Shown here one piece after another: positions 44,217 to 54,833 of a DNA stretch of 64,000 nt; the first letter of the stretch is position 1; each line of letters starts with the position of its first letter. Location of the stretch: contig JAPDFW010000071.1 in NCBI GenBank assembly GCA_028826165.1, positions 248,001-312,000 on the forward strand, written 5' to 3'. This stretch comes from Anaeramoeba ignava (lineage: Eukaryota > Metamonada > Anaeramoebidae). The position numbers and the translations under genes were made by a program. The notes beneath the pieces were generated by a model that saw only the letters and a list, made by a program, of their open reading frames with translations, was not told the origin of the DNA and did no database searches.

Positions 44217-47200
44217 ATGGCCGTTTCTAAAAAACAAGTTCTCTTTTTTTTAATTTTTGCAACTGGTTTTATTTTCTTTTGTGTTTCTTTATTTGGTTTA
44301 TACACCCCACTTTATAAAAAAAGAAAAAATTCAGAGCCAGTTTTATGTAACGTCATTTCTCGTTCTTGGAATAAAAAGATTGAATTTACAATTGGTGTAA
44401 TTTTTCTTTACTTTTTAAATCATTTACAAATTAAAATTAAAATTAATATTAATATTAAAATTAAAATTAAAATTAAAATTAAAATTAAAAATTAAAAATT
44501 AAAATTAAAATTAAAATTAAAATTAAAATCAAAATTAAAATTAAAATTAAAATTAAAATTAAAATTAAAATTAAAATTAAAATTAAAATTAAAATTAAAA
44601 TTAAAATTAAAATTAAAAATTAAAATTAAAATTAAAATTAAAATTAAAATTAAAATTAAAATTAAAATTAAAATTAAAATTAAAATTAAAATTAAAATTA
44701 AAATTAAAATTAAAATTAAAAATCAAAATTAAAATTAAAATTAAAATTAAAATTAAAATTAAAATTAAAATCAAAATTAAAATTAAAATCAAAATCAAAA
44801 TTAAAATTTAAAAATTAATATTAAAATTAAAAATAAAATCAAAATCAAAATTAAAATTAATATTAAAATTAAAATTAAAATTAAAATTAAAATTAAAATT
44901 AAAATTTAAATAAAAAGTTCTCTTGCTATCCTGGAACAGAATATCAAGGGAATAGTGACTTTAATACATTTCAACAAGGAACAGTAGAAGGAACAGAAGT
45001 TTCTAATTATGCAGATGGAGCAAATTATACATTTTATTATTATGAGAAGGATAGTGTATGTTTTAATTCAAAAATAATATTAAAATTTAATTTAAAATTA
45101 AAATCTAATTTAAAATTATTATTAAAATTAAAATTAAAATTAAAATTAAAATCAAAATTAAAATTAAAATTAAAATTAAAATTAAAATTAAAATTAAAAA
45201 TTAAAATTAAAAATAAAATTAAAATTAAAAATAAAATTAAAATGAAAATGAAAATTAAAATTAAAATTAAAATTAAAAAATAGGATTTTTATTTAGAATT
45301 TCCAGATTTTAACAAAGGAGCAATAATATCACTTTCTGTTATATCTGCAATTATTTTATATCCAGTTCTTGGGTTTTTATTTGGATATTATCTTCCTAAA
45401 TTAATATCAAAATGCAATGCTAAATCCAAATGTTGCACAAGAAAAAGACGAAGACAAGTAGTTCCGTCATCACTATCCAAGACAAAAAAGACACAAGATC
45501 CATTCTCAGATGTTCTAGCTGATGGTATATTATCTTTCTCAAAACATTTCGTTTTTTTTTGGATTAAGATTTTTTTATTATATTTTTTTTTAAAATCAAA
45601 TAGAAATTACTTTATCTCCTATTAATTTCGAAGTTGTGGATATTAAATCTTATTTACGAAATGCAATGCAACTTGAAGAGTTTTCAGATATTACTTTTAT
45701 TCTTGGAGATGATGAGTTTCTTGGTCATAAAGTATTATTGAAATTATTATTAAATTTATTATTAAATTTATTATTAAAATTATTATTAAATTATTATTAA
45801 ATTAATTATTAAAATTATTAATAAAATTATTATTAAATTAATTATTAAAAATATTTATAAAATTATTATTAAATTTATTATTAAAATTATTATTAAATTT
45901 ATTATTTAAATTATTATTAAAATTATTATTAAAATTATTATTAAAATTATTATTAAAATTATTATTAAAATTATTATTAAAATTATTATTAAAATTATTA
46001 TTAAAATTATTATTAAAATTATTAATAAAATTATTATTAAATTATTTATTAATATTATTAAAATTATTATTAAAATATTATTAAAATTATTATTAAAAAT
46101 ATTATTAAAATTATTATTAAAATTATTATTAAATTTTATTATTAAATTTATTATAAAAATTATTATTAAATTTATTATTAAAATTATTATTAAATTTATT
46201 ATTAAAATTATTATTAAATTTATTATTAAAATTATTATAAAAATTATTATTAAATTATTTATTAAAATTATTATTAAAATTATTATTAAAATTATTATTA
46301 AATTTGATAGATTATCCTTTCACAACGTTGTAATTTCTTTAAAAGATACTTTCAAGAACACAGTGGTGTTACAGAAATGGAATTTCCTGAATATACTTAT
46401 GATGTTTTTCATAAATTTATGGAATGGATTTATTGTGGTTCTGTTGAAATTCCTTCATCAATGTTTCAGAATGTTTGATATTTTAATGAAAATATTCAAA
46501 TCAATATTTAAAAATAATAATTTGAAAATATTTTTACTTTTCTTTTATTAAGATGATTCAAATGGCAGAAAGATTTTCGGCTACATCATTCCAACAGATT
46601 TTAGTCCAAAATTCTTCAGAACAAAATTCTCGTAAAAAGCCTCTTAAAAAGAATCTGTTTCTTATTTTTATAATTTATTCATCACAAAAAAATTTTTTTT
46701 ATTAAATTTTAAATAGAAAAACCAATTAAATTATCTGAACCAATTGGAGGTGAATTTTCACAAGCTGTTGGACAAGAACTTTTCTCGGATATTGCATTTA
46801 TTGTTGAAGGAAAAACTATTGCCGCTCATAAGATTATTTTAGCTTCTAGATCAGATTATTATCGTGCAGTTTTTTTATCAGGGTTAATTTCAGATTAATA
46901 TTAAAATTAAAATTCATTTATAAAATTAAAATTAAAATTAAAATTCATTTATAAAATTAAAATTAAAATTAAAATTAAAATTAAAATTAAAATTTATTTT
47001 GAAAATTAAAATTAAAATTCATTTATAAAATTAAAATTAAAATTCATTTATAAAATTAAAATTAAAATTTATTTATAAAATTAAAATTAAAATTAAAATT
47101 AAAATTAAAATTAAAATTAAAATTAAAATTAAAATTAAAATATAAAATTATAATTAAAAATTAAAATTAAAATTAAAATTAAAATTGAAATTAAAATTAA

Positions 47201-47815
47201 AATTAAAATTAAAATTAAAATTAAAATTAAAATTAAAATTAAAATTAAAATTAAAATTAAAATTAAAATTAAAATTAAAATTAAAATTAAAATTAAAATT
47301 AAAATTAAAATTAAAATTAAAATTAAAATTAAAATTCATTTATAAAATTAAAATTAAAATTAAAATTCATTTTGAAATTAAAATCAAAATTAAAATTAAA
47401 ATTAAAATTTATTTTGAAAATTATAATTAGAATGAGAGAAAGTAGAGAAACAGAATTAATTGTTCCTGATATTACTTATGCAACTTTCAATGATATTCTT
47501 CAATTTCTTTATTCAGGAGAAATTTTAATTACTGATGAAACTGATGTAATTTCCCTTTTAGTAGCAGCTGATGAATTAGCTATTGATCCTCTTAAATCTA
47601 GATGTGAATCTGTAATTTCAGTTAATATTGATCTTGGAAACTGTTTAGATTTATTGCAATTTTCTGATATTTACTTTGCTCATCAACTCAAAGAACATGT
47701 TATTCATTTTATTTTGAAGAATATACAAAAAGTCAAGAAAACTCCTGAATTTTCAAAATTGGATTCGGAATTGCTCGCAGAAATTGAATTAAAAGCAAAA
47801 TCAAAAACTAATTAA
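44217..47815 (+). CDS. Two-TM membrane protein with two cytosolic BTB domains
   Basis: Eight exons with matching phases: 44217-44396, 44918-45055, 45284-45524, 45604-45731, 46311-46472, 46553-46631, 46717-46882, 47431-47815; about 492 residues. TM1 is near residues 7-29 (VLFFLIFATGFIFFCVSLFG) and TM2 near 117-140 (ISAIILYPVLGFLFGYYL). Between them is an 85-residue loop with Cys and N-glycosylation sites. After a basic stretch (CCTRKRRRQ) come BTB1 (FSDITFILGDDEFLGHK joined by splicing to IILSQRCNFFKRYF) and BTB2 (FSDIAFIVEGKTIAAHKIILASRSDYYRAVF, then VPDITYATFNDILQFLYSGEI) with a BACK-like end. A membrane-tethered Cullin-3 adaptor is a reasonable guess. Joining the TM and BTB parts rests on splice phase only. 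Confidence 0.78.
44400..44912 (+). repeat. TTAAAA hexamer array, intron 1 of membrane-BTB gene
   Basis: Intron 44397-44917 (521 nt) is nearly pure AATTAA/TTAAAA hexamer. Intron 2 (45056-45283, 228 nt) carries the same unit. Confidence 0.85.
45735..46300 (+). repeat. ATTATTAAA array, intron 4 of membrane-BTB gene
   Basis: Intron 45732-46310 (579 nt) is a 9-bp ATTATTAAA array that splits BTB1 between HK and IILSQR. Confidence 0.85.
46890..47425 (+). repeat. AAATTA array, intron 7 of membrane-BTB gene
   Basis: Intron 46883-47430 (548 nt) is an AAATTA hexamer array with TTCATTTATAAAATTAAAA punctuation. It splits BTB2. Confidence 0.85.
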
Positions 47816-48128
47816 ATTAAGTACATTTCTCAATCTTAATGTCCTTTTGCTTTTTGCTTTTTGCTTTTCTCTTTTCTTTTTTTGCTTTTTGCTTTTCTCT
47901 TTTTTTGCTTTTTTCGCTTTTTTTGGTTATTTGATTGCTTTTTTGCAATAAAAAGTTTTGAAATTTAAAATTTCTTTTTCTTTTCTTTTCTTTTCTTTTT
48001 TTTAATTGTTTTTGAAAAAAAGAAAAAGTGGAACAAAAAGTGGAACAAAAAGTGAAAAAAAAGAGAATTGAAAAAAAATTTGAAAAAGAAAAGGATTTTT
48101 TTTGGAAGGAATAAAGAAATAATTCCTT
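47816..48128. other. Convergent spacer with repeated GTGGAAC motif
   Basis: Two genes end here tail to tail. The first 120 bp hold TTTTTGCTTTTTGC-type runs. At 48025-48060 the unit AAAAAGTGGAAC occurs twice and AAAAAGTG once more in tandem, the same core as in the minisatellite at 51.5-52.9 kb. No frame is open. Confidence 0.6.
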
Positions 48129-51100
48129 TTAATTGATATCACCAATCTTAGTCCAATCTGATGTGTTATAAGATGGGATATTTGGGTTCATAACTGAATC
48201 TCTTAGTTGTTTTTGTTTTCTTTTCTTGTGATAAATGACAACAAAGATAATAGCTCCAACAACAACAATTGGAACAACAACAGCTGGAACAATAACTCCA
48301 ACTTTAGAAGTACTTTCTGATTTAGATGTTGGTGATTGACAACTTGATCCATCTATAATATTAATTTTAATTTTAATTTAAAATGAATTTTAATTTTAAT
48401 TTTAATTTAAAATGAATTTTAATTTTGATTTTAATTTTGATTTTAATTTTGATTTTGATTTTGATTTTAATTTTGATTTTGATTTTGATTTTGATTTTGA
48501 TTTTGATTTTGATTTGGATTTTCATTTTCATTTTCATTTTGATTTTGATTTTGATTTTGATTTTGATTTTGATTTTGATTTTGATTTTTGATTTGGATTT
48601 TGATTTTGATTTTGATTTTGATTTGGATTTTGATTTGGATTTTGAATTACCTCCACCACAAACTCCACAAATATCAACTTCACATTGACAAAAATCTTTA
48701 CTTGCAGAAATAACTACTGATCTATAATTTGTATCAAATTGAATTGAAGCAGGATTTACTTTACCAAAACTGATTGGACCAGCCCAGTTATTTGGATAAC
48801 TTGTAACTGGAATAACATTAAGTTGACCATAAGCTCCAGTTATTTGACCACTTGATTTGGAATAAGTTTCAGTTAAATTCAACAGTTCCTTTCATAAAAC
48901 AATTATCCCATGTTGTCATTCCAAGTTGTAAACTTCCCATCCAAAAATCTCCAGAATATTCAAATATATATTCATTTGAATTTGAATTATCGGTGTTGTA
49001 AGTTGCATTTATTGCCCATTGGAAATTTGAAGGTTCTAATGTTTCTCCAAATGTATCTATTTATTTTTTTTGAAAATATATAAAAGTAATTTTTAGATTT
49101 TGTTTAATAAATAAATTTTAAATAATTGAATAAAAAATTAATTACTATCAGGTGTTGAATCAAGTTTTGAGAAACTAATAAGAGGGAAAGTTCCATGAGA
49201 TGACATATTTCCAATCTATTTAAAAACCATAAATATAAAATATTGATTTAATATTTTAATTTAATAAAATAATATCAATTTAATAAAATAATATTAATTT
49301 AATAAAATATTATTAATTTAATAAAATAATATCAATTTAATAAGATAATATCAAGTTAATAAAATATTATCAATTTAATAAAATAATATCAAGTTAATAA
49401 AATATTATTAATTTAATAAAATATTATCAATTTAATAAAATATTATCAATTTAATAAAATAATATCTATTTAATAAAATATTATTAATTTAATAAAATAT
49501 TATTAATTTAATAAAATATTATTAATTTAATAAAATAATATTAATTTAATAAATTATTATCAATTTAATAAAAAATAATATTAATTTAATAAAAATAATA
49601 TCAAGTTAATAAAATATCAAAATATTATCTATTTAATAAAAATATTATCAATTTAATAAAATATTATTAATTTAAATATCAATAAAATAATATTAATTTA
49701 ATCAAATAATGTTAATTTAATCAAATAAAAAATATTATTAATTTAATAAAATATTATCAATTTAATAAAATATTATCAATTTAATAAAATAATATTAATT
49801 TAATAAAATATTATCAATTTAATAAAATATTATTAATTTAATAAAATAATATTAATTTAATAAAATATTATCAATTTAATCAATTTAAATTTAATAAACA
49901 AACCTGCATCCAATCACCAATATTTCTGTCTGCTGGTGCCTCGTTTTGATAATGAGCTTGACCTTGAGCAACAGTTGTTGAAAAAGTATATGAAGAAGTA
50001 TAGACACAATTTGCCGGTGTTGGTGAACTTCCATTACTCATTGATGCTTCAAAATCATAACAAGCTAATCTAGAACCTTGATCATCACGAAGAAGAAGTT
50101 CAATTTTGTATTTTCCTATTGGAAATTCTGGAACTCTTTATAAAACAAAATAAATTATTAGAATTAGAATTAAAATTAAAATTAAAATTAAAATTAGAAT
50201 TAGAATTAGAATTAGAATTAAAATTAGAATTAGAATTAGAATTAGAATTAGAATTAAAATTAGAATTAGAATTAGAATTAGAATTAGAATTAGAATTAGA
50301 ATTATAATTAGAATTAGAATTAAAATTAGAATTAGAATTAGAATTAGAATTAAAATTAGAATTAGAATTAAAATTAAAATTAAAATTAAAATTAGAATTA
50401 AAATTAGAATTAGAATTAGAATTAGAATTAGAATTAGAATTATAATTAGAATTAGAATTAGAATTAGAATTAAAATTAGAATTAGAATTAGAATTAGAAT
50501 TAGAATTAGAATTAGAATTAGAATTAGAATTAGAATTAAAATTAGAATTAGAATTAGAATTAGAATTAGAATTAGAATTAGAATTAGAATTAGAATTAGA
50601 ATTAGAATTAAAATTAAAATTAGAATTAAAATTAGAATTAGAATTAGAATTAGAATTAGAATTAGAATTAGAATTAGAATTAGAATTAGAATTAGAATTA
50701 GAATTAGAATTAAAATTAGAATTAGAATTAGAAATAGAATTAGAATTAGAATTAAAATTAGAATTAAAATTAAATTAGAATTAGAATTAGAAAAAGAAAT
50801 GAGAATTTTGTATTTTATTTGAAAGTTACTTAATATCGTAATCTTTTCGAACATAATTGCCGGCCACAACAGGACAACTAAATATTTCACAAGAATCAAA
50901 ATCCATTTCAATAATTGGATCTGCTGAGAAATTTTGATACCAAACCTAAATTTATTTTATTTTTAATTTTATTTTTAATTTAAATAAAAAAAAAAAGAAA
51001 AAAAAAAAGCAAAAAAAAAAGCAAAAAGAAAAGAAACAATTTACAGCAAGATGTAAAGTTGAACCAGTGCTAATTTCATAACCTGTTTTAATTGAATAAT

Positions 51101-51264
51101 TTGCTACATAACTGAAAATTGAATCAATAACAAAAGAATCTGCTGGTAAATAACTAAAGTAAGTTAAAGTTGCTGGATCGTTATCACTTCCACAATTTGT
51201 ATAACTAATATTAGCAAAAACAAAACTGGTTAACAAAATTAATAAAAAAACTTGGAAAATGCAT
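48129..51264 (-). CDS. ML (MD-2-related lipid-recognition) domain protein with C-terminal TM
   Basis: Six exons on the - strand: 51264-51045, 50945-50830, 50135-49904, 49215-49146, 49056-48651, 48352-48129. The mature start has TNCGSDNDPA, then CPVVAGNYVRKDYDIK and VPEFPIGKYKIELLLRDD, the order typical of ML/NPC2-like domains. A second beta-rich region, CGVCGGDGSSC (rebuilt across the last splice), a Ser-rich stalk, one TM (VGVIVPAVVVPIVVVGAIIFVV) and a short cytosolic tail follow. It is probably a cell-surface or endosomal lipid-binding protein. Two single-base insertions are indicated: the A7 run 51244-51250 separates the only ATG from the frame, with a good signal peptide on removal of one A, and one base near 48885 separates GTV from NLTETYSK. 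Both exon lengths become phase-consistent with one base less. Confidence 0.75.
48360..48640 (-). repeat. Repeat intron 5 of ML gene
   Basis: Intron 48353-48650 (298 nt) is CAAAAT hexamer on the gene strand, with CAAATC variants. An open Ser-Lys reading across it is accidental, since splicing restores CGVCGGDGSSC. Confidence 0.8.
49220..49900 (-). repeat. Repeat intron 3 of ML gene
   Basis: Intron 49216-49903 (688 nt) is a 17-bp-scale TTTAATAAAATATTATC array with ATTAA/ATCAA variants. Confidence 0.8.
50150..50795 (-). repeat. GAATTA hexamer array, intron 2 of ML gene
   Basis: Intron 50136-50829 (694 nt) is almost pure GAATTA/AAATTA hexamer. It makes all frames look open (Leu-Ile or Glu-Leu) but lies between two ML-domain exons with matching phase 2. 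Confidence 0.9.
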
Positions 51265-52990
51265 TTTGATCAATTCAATTTTAATTTTAATTCAATTTAA
51301 TAAAAGAAAAAATGATTTGTTTTTTTTTCTCTTGTTTTCTAAAAAGGAAAAAAAAAATTTTTTTTTAATTAATTTCTTTGTTTCTTTTTTTCTTTATTTT
51401 AATAGGGGGCATTATTAATAATTAATAAATAAAAAATTCTTTTTAATAAATTTAAAATAAAAAAAAAAGGAATAACACTTATTTCAATTCTAAATCCAAT
51501 TTCAATTTAGTTTTGTTTAATTTAAAATAAAAAGTGGAATAAAATTTAATTTTAATTCTAAATCCAATTTCAATTTAGTTTTGTTTAATTTAAAATAAAA
51601 ATGGAATAATATTTAATTTATTTTAATTCTAAATCCAATTTCAATTTAATTTAATTTAATTTAATTTAAAATAAAAAGTGGAAAAATTTGGAATAATATT
51701 TAATTTATTTAAAATTGGAATAAAAATTCAATTCCAATTTCAATTTAATTTAGTTTAATTTAAAATAAAAAGTGGAATAATATTTAATTCAATTTAATTT
51801 AAAATAAAAAATGGAATAAAATTTATTTCAATTCTAAATCCAATTTCAATTTAATTCAATTTAATTTAATTAAAATAAAAAGTGGAATAATATTTAATTT
51901 ATTTCAATTCTAAATCCAATTTAATTTAAATTAAAATAAAAAGTGGAATAATATTTAATTTTAATTCTAAATCCAATTTAATTCAATTTAATTTAATTTA
52001 ATTCAATTTAAAATAAAAAAGTGGAATAATATTTAATTTCAATTCTAAATCCAATTTAATTTAATTTAGTTTAATTTAAAATAAAAAGTGGAATAATATT
52101 TAATTTCAATTCTAAATCCAATTTAATTTAATTTAGTTTAATTTAAAATAAAAAGTGGAATAATATTTAATTCAATTTAATTTAAAATAAAAATGGAATA
52201 AAATTTATTTCAATTCTAAATCCAATTTCAATTTAATTTAATTTAATTCAATTTAAAATAAAAAGTGGAATAATATTTAATTTCAATTCTAAATCCAATT
52301 TCAATTCAATTTAATTTAATTTAAAATAAAAAGTGGAATAAAATTTAATTCAATTTAATTTAAAATAAAAATGGAATAAAATTTATTTCAATTCAATTTA
52401 TTTAATTTAAATAAAAATTTCAATTATATTTTTAATTCTAAATCCAATTTCAATTTAATTCAATTTAAATTAAAATAAAAAGTGGAATAATATTTAATTT
52501 ATTTCAATTCTAAATCCAATTTCAATTTAGTTTTGTTTAATTTAAAATAAAAAGTGGAATAAATTTAATTTTAATTCTAAATCCAATTTCAATTTTAATT
52601 AAAATAAAAAGTGGAATAATATTTAATTCAATTCAATTCTAAATCCAATTTCAATTTAATTTAATTTAATTTAAAATAAAAAGTGGAATAAATTTAATTT
52701 TAATTCTAAATCCAATTTAATTTAATTAAAATAAAAAGTGGAATAATATTTAATTCAATTCAATTCTAAATCCAATTTCAATTTAATTAAAATAAAAAGT
52801 GGAATAATATTTAATTTATTTCAATTTAATTTAATTTAATTAAAATAAAAAGTGGAATAAAATTAATTTATTTTAATTTATTTCAATTTATTTCAATTTA
52901 ATTCAATTTAATTTAAATTAATTTAATTTAAAATAAAAAGTGGAATAAAATTAATTTATTTTAATTTCAATTTTAGTTGTAATTTTATTT
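51265..52990. repeat. Degenerate ~55-70-bp minisatellite with AAAAAGTGGAATAATATTTAAT core
   Basis: From about 51470 to 52975 some 20 or more units share the order AAAATAAAAAGTGGAATA, ATATTTAATTTCAATT, CTAAATCCAATTTCAATTTA, ATTTAATTTA, with variable loss of the last parts. The first 200 bp (51265-51470) are A/T-runs. No frame is open. It lies between the starts of the ML gene and the 3' end of the next - strand gene, so the ML promoter must be at its left edge. Confidence 0.85.
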
Positions 52991-53019
52991 AATTTTAATT
53001 CAAAAAATGAAAATGAAAA

Positions 53020-54645
53020 TTAAAACTTTGTGGAACAATGACGAATAGCATTTGCAATTATCAAACCACCATCAGTCTGAGAATCCCAATAATCAGGATT
53101 AAAATCTGAAGAAATAGGGAAAAAATTTAAAACAACAATTAAACCGTTATGCGATTTAAAATCTCTCTGAACAATCAAAGGTTGACCATCGTCCCACTCA
53201 GCAATGAGAAGGGAATCTTTAAGACAAACAAGATTATGCCGAGGACATTTTAAACCGCCATCAAAATTTTTGACGTTTGAAATGATAGGACTTGAATCAA
53301 CAAGAACCTTCCCCATTTGATGATGAGAAGGATTAGTGTCTCTTCCACTTGAAACCACAGGAAGCATTTGATCCGAAATAATCCTTCCCGAAAAACCCAT
53401 CTTGGGCTCATCCATTGAAAATGCTGCAAAAACTACTCCTCCTCCTTTTTCAATGTAATCTGCTATCAAATCCCCAAAATATTTAGGATCAGAAAAATCA
53501 ACCACTGAATACACAAATATGCAGTGGAATTGCTGCAAATAATCTCCCTCAATTTTGATCTGATCCCCTCCATTTAAAACTGTGATATCTTCGAAATTTA
53601 ATGATGAAAGAGTGCTGCAAAAATTCTTGTGATATTTCTCATCATTTTCGCTTGTCAAAACAAGAATTTTGTAAAAAGTTGTTACGTTTTTTGTTTTCAA
53701 ATCAAAAACATAACTGAACATTGAGCGTGCAAGTGGATTTTCTTGCATTTTCTTGGATTTTGTTTGGATTTGAGTTTTTTTGGATTGAGTTTTTTTGATT
53801 GATTTTTTTTTTGGATTGATTTTTTTAGATTTGATTTTTGGATTTGATTTTGGATTTTGAATTTGAATTGGATTTTGAATTGGATTTTGAATTGGATTTT
53901 GAATTGGATTTTTATTAATAAATTGAGATTCTCGCAAATTTCCTACTTCAATTTCTAATGAGCGTCTTGTTTTGATTTGGGATAACAAAAACGATATCAG
54001 ATATTTCTGATCAAGAGGCTTTCCTCTTATGATCTTCTCCGTGAATTCTAGAAGCGATCCATTGCGAGATACCCTGCTTGAAATGATACTAAAAAACCTT
54101 GAACAATTCGGACCTTCAAAAAGTTGCAAAATTTCCTTTGTGATTTCTGGGAAATGAGAGACTAAACAACGACCTTTTTGCAATGAAAATTGCTCGCTTT
54201 CAAGTAGCCATAAAATAGAGTCGGGCATTTGGGCTTGAATCATATTCCCAAAAAGTTGTTGAGTGATCACAATGTGATCCAAGTTGATGAGCTTTTTGTA
54301 AAATTTTTCTGAAATTGGAGGCAGATTTTGTTGGAGAAATTCAAACAAAAGCTTCTGCCCAATAATTTCAACACTTGTTGTATTAGCAACATTGGCTTTT
54401 AAACATGGGATTATTTGTAGAATTTCATTCACTTGATCATTTGGTTTGGCATTTTTTAATTCTTTGAAAAATTGAATTAATTGCTTTTGAATAAATTGTG
54501 TAATTTCTATTGTGTTTAAATCGTCTTTATTAGATTTTTTCAGGAAAGAAGTCTTATTTGTGTGAGAATCAAATAGTTTTTTAGGAACAAAATCTGGATA
54601 TTTATGAATAATAAAATTAATTAAATTTTGATTAATAGTTGCCAT
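53020..54645 (-). CDS. Protein with helical N-terminus and class I amidotransferase/ThuA-like C-terminal domain
   Basis: A single exon of 541 residues from ATG 54645. Residues 1-245 are predicted mostly helical with no motif I can name. Residues 247-300 are a low-complexity NPIQ and Lys/Ser/Thr stretch. From about 325 an alpha/beta domain begins (FYKILVLTSENDE; FHCIFVYSVVDFSD; DLIADYIEKGGGVVFAAF), followed by WDDGQPLIVQRDF, GLIVVLNFFPIS and DGGLIIANAI. This layout resembles the amidotransferase-like (flavodoxin-like) fold of ThuA-type and related proteins. The usual nucleophile-elbow Cys is not evident, so a catalytic role is doubtful. I give only the fold. Confidence 0.7.
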   Translation of the reverse strand: MATINQNLINFIIHKYPDFVPKKLFDSHTNKTSFLKKSNKDDLNTIEITQFIQKQLIQFFKELKNAKPNDQVNEILQIIPCLKANVANTTSVEIIGQKLLFEFLQQNLPPISEKFYKKLINLDHIVITQQLFGNMIQAQMPDSILWLLESEQFSLQKGRCLVSHFPEITKEILQLFEGPNCSRFFSIISSRVSRNGSLLEFTEKIIRGKPLDQKYLISFLLSQIKTRRSLEIEVGNLRESQFINKNPIQNPIQNPIQNPIQIQNPKSNPKIKSKKINPKKKSIKKTQSKKTQIQTKSKKMQENPLARSMFSYVFDLKTKNVTTFYKILVLTSENDEKYHKNFCSTLSSLNFEDITVLNGGDQIKIEGDYLQQFHCIFVYSVVDFSDPKYFGDLIADYIEKGGGVVFAAFSMDEPKMGFSGRIISDQMLPVVSSGRDTNPSHHQMGKVLVDSSPIISNVKNFDGGLKCPRHNLVCLKDSLLIAEWDDGQPLIVQRDFKSHNGLIVVLNFFPISSDFNPDYWDSQTDGGLIIANAIRHCSTKF

Positions 54646-54678
54646 TATTATTATTATTATTTTTATTATTTAAAAATT

Positions 54679-54706
54679 GAAAAAAATGAAAAAAATGAAA
54701 AAAATG
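54679..54706 (-). promoter_or_regulatory. T-run/CAT element upstream of the 54645 gene
   Basis: On the - strand three CATTTTTTT units end about 35 nt before the ATG; ATAATAATAATAAT lies between. Confidence 0.45.
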
Positions 54707-54833
54707 ATTTTGTTTTTTTTTTTGTTTTTCTTTTTCTTCAAAAACAAAATTTCAAAATGAAAAAAATTTGATTTGATTTGATTTGATTTGATTTGGAAAA
54801 AGAAAAAAGAAAAGAAAGAAAGAAAGAAAAAAA

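Noticed and set aside
50119-50911. Leu-Ile / Glu-Leu repeat frames
   Set aside because: They lie in an intron between two ML-domain exons with matching phase; the array is GAATTA hexamer.
51470-52975. CRISPR-like array
   Set aside because: Units vary in length and are contiguous, with no constant repeat/unique spacer alternation and no cas genes; the gene set is eukaryotic.
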